A DNA stretch of 64,000 bases. Source: Strongylocentrotus purpuratus (lineage: Eukaryota; Echinodermata; Echinoidea; Camarodonta; Strongylocentrotidae). A program made the position numbers and the translations under genes. Positions within the stretch are counted from its first letter, which is position 1. Each line of letters starts with the position of its first letter. A model generated the notes under the pieces. The model did no database searches and was not told the DNA's origin. It saw only the letters and a list, made by a program, of their open reading frames with translations. Below are positions 1 to 10,500 of the stretch, one piece after another. Location of the stretch: the NCBI RefSeq assembly GCF_000002235.5, contig NW_022145545.1, positions 1,243,501-1,307,500 on the forward strand, given 5' to 3'.

Positions 1-103
1 AATCAAGTGCAAGGACAGGAATATATGATAATCTCATCAACATTTTCAGCCTTATGTAATAATATTACAGGTAATGTTGAGTAAGTCGGTTATATATAGT
101 TGG

Positions 104-500
104 TTATTTATCATTACCATCATCATCAGCTTCATCCTCATTATCGTCCCTAATGCCACCACCACCCCCATAATCACCATTCATAGCATCATCATCATCA
201 TCATCATCAGCATCATCATCATCATCATCTTCATCACCATCACCACCACCACCACCACCACCACAACCACCACCACCACCGCCGCCGCCACCACCATCAT
301 CATAGTCATCATCATCATCATCATTCGTATCACCATTATCATCGCCACCACCACCACCACCACCACCACTACCACCACCACTACCATCATCATCATCACC
401 TTCATTCGTATCACCATTATCATCGCCACCACCAATACCATCACCACCATCATCATCGCCATCATCACCACGATCATCATCGCCATCATCACCATTACAT
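104..500. repeat. Imperfect CAT/CCA triplet array beside the XRCC5 exon 14 donor
   Basis: About 400 bp of CAT, CAC and CCA triplets on the plus strand, with an internal duplication of a block near 313-350 and 396-435. On the transcribed strand it reads GAT/GGT and starts within about 12 bases of the exon 14 splice donor (502-497). It stays open in the exon frame as an Asp/Gly-rich stretch down to a stop at 104. Confidence 0.9.
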
Positions 501-502
501 AC

Positions 503-3500
503 CTCTGTGACAACCCCTATTGCCATTCCAGCCATACTGAGATCACCTCCGTTGACCTCATCATCGACCTTTGCCTTCTTACGCGCTGGTTCCCCATCAC
601 CCCCATCACTAGGTTGAGAAAAGACATAGGAATTGGGCTTTGTATAAGGTACAGGGAAAACTTGGTTGAAAAAAAAAAGACTTACTCATTGCTAACAAAA
701 TATTCTTTGTAATAAAGCTATTAAACTGTCTTATCTACTAAACCTTTACATGCTATGTGTAACAAAAGCAAAGTATCTGAATATTTTACATGTTTGAATT
801 TATAACAGATTCATTTTCTTCTGTTACACACATGAATAATGGGGTACTTGCATTGTAACGTCTACTTTAATGAGGATATATGTGGTCTTTTCTGAACAAG
901 AAGGGTGTTATTTTTTTTTTAATGATACAAGTTAATATCCGCTTGGCTCTGAGCAGACCATATGTATCTCATGCCCAATTTAACAATGAAACAAGGAGAT
1001 GAGAATCAAAACTTGATTCTGGCCAGCTTATCAAATATCATGATTCAAACGCTTAGTGTCAAAGACAGGGGATATTTACAGCCTACAAAAATTAAATCAA
1101 AATCAACATCTTTCCTAACCCACAAAGATCTCTTTTAAAGTTATTGTGGTCCAGTAGATCAGATCCTCGACTGTGAACCACGAGGTAAAGGTTCAAATCC
1201 CTGTCACAGCACTAATGTCCTTGAGCAGAACATTAATCTATATTTGCAACACTCAACCCAGGTGAGGTACATCAGTACCTGGCAGGAATGAATTCCCTAA
1301 AAATTCTTGAGCACTGCAATGGCAGCTGTGCTAAAACCGGGATGATAATAATGGAGTGCCAAAAGTAGCAATGTGCTAGGCAGGAGTGCTAAACAAGAAC
1401 CCACTATCATTAATAATATTCTTATTATTTTATCATTATTGTACCTGGCTTTCCATATGCTGTCTCCTGTGACATTTTCCTTGGCTTTGGCCTTCTCCAG
1501 CTTGAAGAGCTTCTGCATCGCCTCTACGTCAGGTTCGCACTGGACAGCTACAGCCCTGCAAGGTTGTAGGTAGGTGGCTATCGCTGTTTCAATGCCAGGT
1601 ATGGGGTCATCTGGGTTCAATGCGCGATGCATTAGGCACTGCAATTGCAAAGTAATAATGCATCGTCAGAATAGTTAACAAAATAAACTTGCAGGCCTCC
1701 GCTCTTGATAAAATGCCCTTCAACTGCAAAATCATAAATGCTCAGGCATTATTTGAACACAAATCTATTTGTACACTGTATAGGTAAGCCCAATGTATTG
1801 GGTCATGTAGGTGTCCAATACTTAACCCATTATGTGGAGATTAACACATAAATTGACATTAAATGTTTAATTTCGCTTCAGAATTTTTTCTCATCCGAGT
1901 TCTAAAAGGGCAATTAAAATTGAATACAATCATCAGACATATTCAAAACCTCAGATGTTGTTAGTATTGTACACAAAAAGGTTGCTTGGATGTGCTCAGG
2001 TATGATTTCTTGCACATCTGGAAAAGGATCACTCAGATGTACAGATATCGATTGAGAAGTTTACATCTAATTAAATGCACAATATGAGACAGGACAATAC
2101 GTCCAGCCAGATCTCACCTGACATAGTCTTTGAGTGTATGGGTTTAAGGTGTTCTTTGGTTTCAGGGCCTCTGTATCTCCGTCTTCATCTCTGTCAGTGA
2201 GGTAAAGGAACAAGTGGTATAAAAGATGAAATCATCAATTGAAAAACAATATATATACGAAGTGGCATAAGAAATGTCCCTAAAGATGATAATAAATGCC
2301 CTCAAAAATAGTATGTCAAGAAATGTGTGATTATGAGGGAAATCTAGATGCTCATTGAACTATTTTCAACTTGTGTATAATCCTGAAGTCAGCTTATTTC
2401 CATAGAAAATTGATGACAACAAGTGGCTGTCATTTCAGATTAAAATCTGATTTCATCTTTGATATGTAGATGATGTGTTTGAGAAAAGTGGAACAACATG
2501 TATGTACAAGTTATTCAAAATTTTATATTAATATTGAAAACTTATAAAATTACCCACCAGAAGTTATCAGGTTAAGTCAGAGAATTAAAAAAACTACAAT
2601 TCCAATTTGATTTTAGAATTTTGAAGTCGTTACTCCCGAGTAGGAGAATAATGATGATAAAATTATAAAATACAAAGACTTACTCTTCTGCTGTCATCAA
2701 ATCCATGTTGTCAATGAGACTATCAACTGCTGCGAGTTGTTCCTCTGCAAGATTAAAAAAAAGTGATCAATATACATTTAATATATATCAACACCACAAA
2801 TAAACTTTTATAATACTGGTACCAAATATGGTAAATTGTCTCAATGATAGGCACAGTTCATTATATCATGAAGAGGAAGTTTTTTTTGTTTTTTTTCCCC
2901 TAAAATATAAAATATCTAGGGTTTATTTCTTGAGTCTCTATTATATTTACATTCTTACTGACTTACCAAAGGAAACTAATCAAATCCAGTGGCAAATTAA
3001 CTAAAAGAAGGCATTGTACACATTACAAAAATACAAATACTTTTACATGTTAGAAACTAACTTGAAATGAAGTAGGGGTTGGGATGTAACAAAATCATAG
3101 TTTTATTCCACACAATGACTATTGGAATTCATAGTTAGTAAAAAAAAAATATGCACTTGTCCAAAATACTTTCATCAGTGTTCCAACAAGATTTTCTAAT
3201 GAAATGAAGGTCAAAAAAGTCTTCGCATCAGCAGTCGGTACCCTCGCTAAAGCCAGGGTAATATAGGAGCACCAATAATTAGTGGTGGATACATGTATGT
3301 GCCATACATGAAGCCATTGCAGTTGATTGTAAATGTGACTAACCTGATGGCTGGCATCTCTTGTTGTTGTCTAATGACATGAAGGTATACATCCGGAGAT
3401 CTTCAGCAAAGGGAAGCTCAATGTAGAAGAGCGCCTGAAAAGATTGATTTTTGATTTCAATTGAACAGAAATCAAAGGTTTCAACTGTATTTATGTTCTA

Positions 3501-6500
3501 GTGCCCGTAAGTTTTAACGCTCTGATCCCAATGTCCCTTGGATAGCACCGAAAGCAATATGTCCATCACTTTGTTTACCTTCAAGCCTAACAATAATAAT
3601 AACAATCATATGTGAAATAGTATTCTGGGTTTTTATAGCGCTGAATACATTGAAAATGTCTCCAAGTGCTTTACAGATATTATTACTCAGGTCATCAGAT
3701 TCAGGATTGTCCACACACAACATATACACATGCTCCACTCCCTGGGAAGCAGTCCAGCCAGGAGCCATTCATGGTTTAATAGTAGTTTGATAAAACAAAT
3801 CATCAATCAATCAATCATCAATCGCTCAAACATTACGTAGAATATGCCAATTCGCTATATAAGAACGAGCTATTATTATTATTATTATTATTCTTGGGCA
3901 TGATTTTTTTTATCCAAGGCAAGGGGAACTTTGACACCTTCTGTGACGTCAAGTACTTATGCAGCAGCCATTCAAGTGTTATGTTCAGACTTTTAAAAGT
4001 GGTGTCATTGTTAAATTGGGAATAAAATGTATTACACAGGAAACAACTTCACAATGAGTGTACCTGTCCCTGTTTCACACAAAAAACAAAGCCACCATTA
4101 CATCTCTACGCACTATTGAACACTCAAACTCTAGGTACCGATTTGTCGCTGATGACATGAAGGGGTCATCATTACCCTGTAAGCCTGAATCCGATGACCA
4201 GGGTAATAATGTATCTGTAAACCACTTAGGCACATCATTGGATCGATGTTATGTGCGCTATATAAATACAGAATATTATTATTATTATTATTATTATACC
4301 CTCTCACCTCATAATTAGCTTTGATGTGTGGGGCCAAGAAGCCAATCCTTGGGGCGCTACTACCCGAGTAGGCTCTCCGAACGATGGCCACCGAGTTGGT
4401 CTCGTAAAGAGCATTGACGAGAGCCGAGAAAGACATCGCCGCTGCCTGGTCGTCTGGTTGGGCGTAGAAGATGTACACGCTGTTGCCTATTTGCTGGTGC
4501 TTTTTGATCTGGTGAAAAGGAGAACAAATGTGCATATTACACTACTAGGCCTTTTAGATGCTCAGTGACTAATGTTAATGTACACTTCAAACATATTTTA
4601 TTTTTGCCATGTGAATTCAAACAGCTTTAATATTACTCTAAGCATCAACAAATCTTATTTACCGGTATATCAAATAAATTTAAGTCAGTATTTAGGAAAG
4701 AATTATGTAACAATAAACTTGTTTTAAATACCGGTACTAAATAAACAAAGTACCGGTATATAAAATGCTTACAGTGCATATATATTTGAATACTATAAAA
4801 CATCAGGTACATGTAGTAACATTTAACAGACTATTTTTTGTATTTAATGAGTATATTCATTGTAAAAAACAAATCATCAAAATCATCTGTAAACATCATT
4901 TTACAAAATGTGAATTTTCAAGAGCAAACACTTTAGGGATCATGTTCTATCTTCAAGCATGTAGGTGTATCCACAAGTTGAAAATTAAGGAAAACCATGG
5001 TCAACCTTTCAAATTCAACAAAAGTTATGCACTACCTTTAAATTTCATCATTTAAAGGGAGTGCATCATGGGAAATACTGGTTAACGCCGTCTACGTCTT
5101 CTTTTGGACAACTGCACATAAACGAATGGACTTGATTAACTGGGTCAGCACGCGCTAGCGTTGGCAAAACAGACCGAAGTTCTCCTCACGCTTCGGTTTA
5201 ACATATGTTGCACGCACGCGAATGCTACGGTCGCGTCGTCCGTCATGTCACACTCCCTTTAATCGTTATCAGATACAAATTATTCTCTAATAGCTTACTT
5301 TGCTATCTTTAGTGAATCCAAGGACTTGCATCACTTTGCCAGGTTTCTTGTAATCCATGTTTTTCTTATCCTCCTCTGAGATTGGGATGATGTCGTTACC
5401 ATAGCGATAACCTGAATATAGAAGATGCAGGATGGAAAAGTCAGTTGTGTCATATTTTATTTTCCAATTCTATGAAAGTTAAAGAACATTTAAATCTAAA
5501 AATGACAATAAGCATTTTTTGTGACAAGTAATGCTCATTTCTACATTCAACAAAATTTATAACAAAAAAAATGTACTTTTGAGCACCTGTAATAATTTGA
5601 AAAATACAACCCCATCCTGTCAACATATGATTAAAAGTGAGGGTTGCATTCAACGAAAATGCATGAAATTAGGTTGATCACTATTTGATCATTAACGTAT
5701 GATATGTGCACTGCATAACACGCTAAGAAACAATGAGTATTGAGCACTATATCAATGTACATTACTATCATATCTAAGTTCTATTTATGGACCTTTTTTT
5801 AATAATTTGATGAATCAATGTTCATTTTTTTGTTTTAAGGTTGGAAGGAGATGTTTAATTAATGTTTCCTACATAAATAAAATCAAAGATTGTGGCATGG
5901 GAATTCCAAAGCGCATTTTCTTTCGAATGGCATCTGATTTATTCACTTAATAATTAATAATAATGATAATTATAGGCACTTCTATAGCGCCGTCTATCTA
6001 GAAATTCTATTCCGAGGCGCATTTATTATTACCCGGCTTTAGCTGCCATTACAGCGCTCCAGCATTTCAAGGAATTAATTCCTGCCAGGTACCCGTTTTA
6101 CCTCACCTGGGTCGAGTGTGGCAAATGAAGATAAATGCCTTGCCAAAGGACAAAAGTGCCGTATTGGGGATCGAACCACGACCTTACGAATTTCAAGTCA
6201 AGTGCTTAAGCCACTCAACTACTACTACAACACTTCTACCATTAAATATGACCTAGTCCCTCTAATAGGACTACAAGCTGTCAGCCTCCTACAACTTACA
6301 ATTAAAACCATACATTCGGCTTATTATTATAAGTAATAAATCATTTTCTTTTGCTCATCGATCTCACCTTCCACCTGGTCCTCCTTTTCTACTTCTGTTT
6401 CTTCGTCATCGTTGAGATGCTTAGAGCGGATAGTCTGAGGGGTGAACTCCCTGTGACCTTTCTGGAAGGTGGACTTCCAGCTTTTAGCGGTGGCTTCTTT

Positions 6501-7522
6501 CACCTAGTCATATGGGGAACAAAAGGGTATTTCCTTCAGCAACACAGATGGGTGTCATATCCATAAATCTGGCCAACTACCGTATGCCTATGCTAATTGA
6601 TAATTAATAATTATAGGCATTTCTATAGTGCCGTCTATCTAGAAATTCTATTCTGAGGCGCATTAATTATGCTATCATCTCTGAGGCAGCAACAATGAGG
6701 ACAACTACCTCTATCTCTATTAGGAGATTCTGTACAATGAGTCCCATACAACATATGACTTATCCCCATATACTTCACCCAAAAATGAACAATTTCTTGA
6801 TATGAACACTGAATAATAGAGCTCTCTCACATCAGGACTACCATTCATCATAGACATATCAAGAGGATTTTTAATTTAATTTTATTCATGGATGATAAAC
6901 AGATGTCATCTGCCATACAGGGCATACCATCTATACACAGAGTTTGGCCAACTTGGTTTCACTGGGTCAGAACATGGCGTATATTCTTTTGTTTTGTGCT
7001 TGCTCAACAAAGCAGTAGTCGCCATATTGTGTCCAACTCGAACCGGGTTGGCCAAACTCTCCTAATCAATGGCACTGGGGCATATTACAAGCAAGTGCCC
7101 TCTTACATGATAACTGCCAAATAATGCTACTCATTAAAGATGATTGTCACTATCTTAGATGATCTTTAGACACCACTGGTCCCATAAATAATTGGGCCCA
7201 CACATCACTGGCCCGAAGCATGATTTGTCCTATACCAACTAATAACATCTGCATCATCAGGGTAATGGATTAGCATAACCCTTACCTGAACCATGTTACC
7301 CTAATGCCTTACCCAAAGCCTTGTCCTAACCCGTACCCTAATCCTAAACATGAATCCTTATGAAATATAAAGACAAAGAAATGGAATTTGTCACAATTTC
7401 ATATAATGATGGTAAGTAAAACAAGAATACCCTAGCAGCTTTAAGTGATTATTCAATTTCAATTTAAATACCTAATCTATTGTTCCATTGGTCATTAGGT
7501 ATCTTCCATAAGAACCAACTTC

Positions 7523-7561
<39 letters not shown>

Positions 7562-10500
7562 TTAATACTCAGTTTTAATATGGCGCTTATTACAATCACT
7601 AAGCGCTTCCAAACTTGAGAGATTATTTCCCCGGCTTAAGCTGTGCTGCCATTACGGCGCTCTAATGTCTATATCTGTTAGTTTTAAGTAGGAAAAAAAC
7701 ACTTCTTTACTCTAATTTTGTGTCCATTATTTAACTATGATATTATATTTAATTCATGGAGGGGGGGGGGGGGGCTATTTTATGCCCACACCACAGAGAA
7801 GGGGGTTATTAAGAAGATAAATATAAATCATACCTTGAGATACCCTGAGACTGGTATTTTGAGTTCTGATCCAATCTCTAGATTGACCTTCCATGGCGTA
7901 GGTCTGACTGCCCTCTTCTCAAACATGGTCACTGCTGGGATCACCTCGCTGTAAACAACCAAACATAGTCATTTCAAGCGTCACATACACGACTTTGAGC
8001 AATGATATACTTGCTTCTATCAACTCGAGCAAAATAAAACAATTTACAAATTACTTGTATCTTTGAATCTACTGCACTAGAAGCATTTAGTCATCAACCG
8101 GTATATCAATTTCAAAGGGTAGTGTTTACGGGCAAAGTACTTTGTAACATATATTGAAAACAAAACCAAAGATTCAGTATCTAATAACCCTATTACAGCT
8201 TGGACCTATACAATTTTCAAAGAAAATGATTCTTTTGATGTCAGCCATGGAACGTCAGTCTGATGATGCCTGCAGTGGTGATAAGGCAAAAGTCTCACAG
8301 GTAAAACAATCTTTTTGATTGTGAAACTATGAACATTCAATCTATGGAACCATGCTCAATATTCCAGTTAACCCTTTCTGTTGATAAAATGCATTCTTTG
8401 GAAACAAGAATGGATTCAATGAGTATCAAAAGACTCACTCGAATGAATAGATGCATCCGTTCACTTCTTCCACAATGTTCATAACCAGCCTCTCTCCAGC
8501 CATCTGTTGTGGGGTCTTCACCTTTCGTGGCGGCCCACGACCTCGGCTGGTGGACGGCTGATCACGGGCATCATCGCCATCACCACCTCCGTCTGTGTTG
8601 TCAAATGGAAGTCCTCTGCAAATTAGAGAATAGGTTGAATGAATTTGATCTAAGTACCCAGATATCTTAAAATTGTAGTAAGAATGTGGACAAGAAGCCT
8701 CTTTACATATACAGTGAAACCTGTCTATAAAGACCACCCACGGGAGACAAGAAAAGTGGTCTTTGTACACAGGTTGTCTTTATGTAAAAGTTCCTTTAGT
8801 TCATGTTTCAATGAGAAACCATTTTCAAGGGAAACAACAAATGTGGTCTCTGAAGACAGGATTTCTTTCTAAACAGGTGGTCGCTAATGCAGGTTTGACT
8901 GTATATATACGTACTAGTAGATTTCATTTTTGAACCTGTGCTGTAGGCATAATGATCTTCAGACAGTGTGCTTTTGTTTTTTTAACTCAACATCATTTGA
9001 CTCTTTCCACATTGGTCAACTTACTACAGTAACATAGATTATCCCTTTTTATCAACTTGTCATTTTACAATGAACAAAAAATATATATAATTTTTTTTTT
9101 TTACACCAATACTAATTTTGAGCATATTTTACTGGAGCTATGGTTTAATGTATTTATGATATAATATGCAGTCTGAAATAAGGAAGAAAAGTTAAATGAG
9201 TCTACTTCTGGAGAAACATTGAATGAAAATTGTCATATGCTTAGAACATTTATATTTTTGCTGAAGTAAGAGCTGAGAGCTTACATCATGTTAACTTCCG
9301 TCTTCATGGCTTTGAGGCTATGGGTCACATTCTGAAGCTTGTCGTCTGCAAACTCTCCTCCCAGATCAGAGAAGAGAATGATGCGATTCTTCGTGAACTT
9401 TGACGCCTTCTCGGAAGTAGCATCGTGGATCAGGTCCATGGCAACGATAAGAGCATCAACAACTGGTATTTCAAAAGGAATATAAGTCAAGGATCATGAC
9501 TAGATTATTTTTTGTTTATTATTTTGTTACAGAATCTTATGATTTGTACGCAATAAAAAGCTTGACAATTGGCGCTCCATAATTCACTGGACTATAAAGT
9601 TAGACCCACTTCACTTTTAGACCAAATAAATATAATTTCTAGTTTTATTCAAACATATTTGTGGCTTATACACCCAGTAAATAAGATTGATTGCTCGATC
9701 TGTATTGAAAAACAAGTCAGAAAAAATCTTGGAACCAGCGGGACCTGCCATCTACTGCTTGCCGGGCAGCGACTCTACCACCAGGCCATCACTGGTCCAT
9801 GGCACAGTCACGATGAACTAGAAACAAATACCCAAGCTCTCCTGATTCATTCTGACTCATTAATATTCATTAGTCCGCCATAGGACAATAACTTTATAAA
9901 TGTAATGCTTCCTGGGAGAAATTTCAATTATTCAAACATATTTGTGGCTTATACATCCAGTAAATAAGATCGATTGATCGATCTGTATTGAAAAACATGT
10001 TAGAAAAAATCTTGGAACCAGCGGGACTTGAACCTGCCATCTACTGCTTGCCGGGCAGCGACTCTACCACTAGGCCATCACTGGTCCATGGCACAGTCAC
10101 GATGAACTAGAAACAAATACCCAAGCTCTCCTGATTCATTCTGACTCATTAATATTCATTAGTCCGCCATAGGACAATAACTTTATAAATGTAATGCTTC
10201 CTGGGAGAAATTTCAATTATTCAAACATTTGTGGCTTATACACCCAGTAAATAAGATTGATTGATCGATCTGTATTGAAAAACAAGTCAGAAAAAATCTT
10301 GGAACCAGCGGGACTTGAACCTGCCATCTACTGCTTGCCGGGCAGCGACTCTACCACCAGGCCATCACTGGTCCATGGCACAGTCACGATGAACTAGAAA
10401 CAAATACCCAAGCTCTCCTGATTCATTCTGACTCATTAATATTCATTAGTCCGCCATAGGACAATAACTTTATAAATGTAATGCTTCCTGGGAGAAATTT

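Noticed and set aside
104-500. CRISPR-like or structured tandem array
   Set aside because: Simple imperfect triplets with no repeat-spacer pattern in an animal intron.
9724-9815. A possible functional tRNA gene
   Set aside because: A and B boxes are present, but no closing acceptor stem is visible and the unit is repeated with a long non-tRNA body, as in SINEs.
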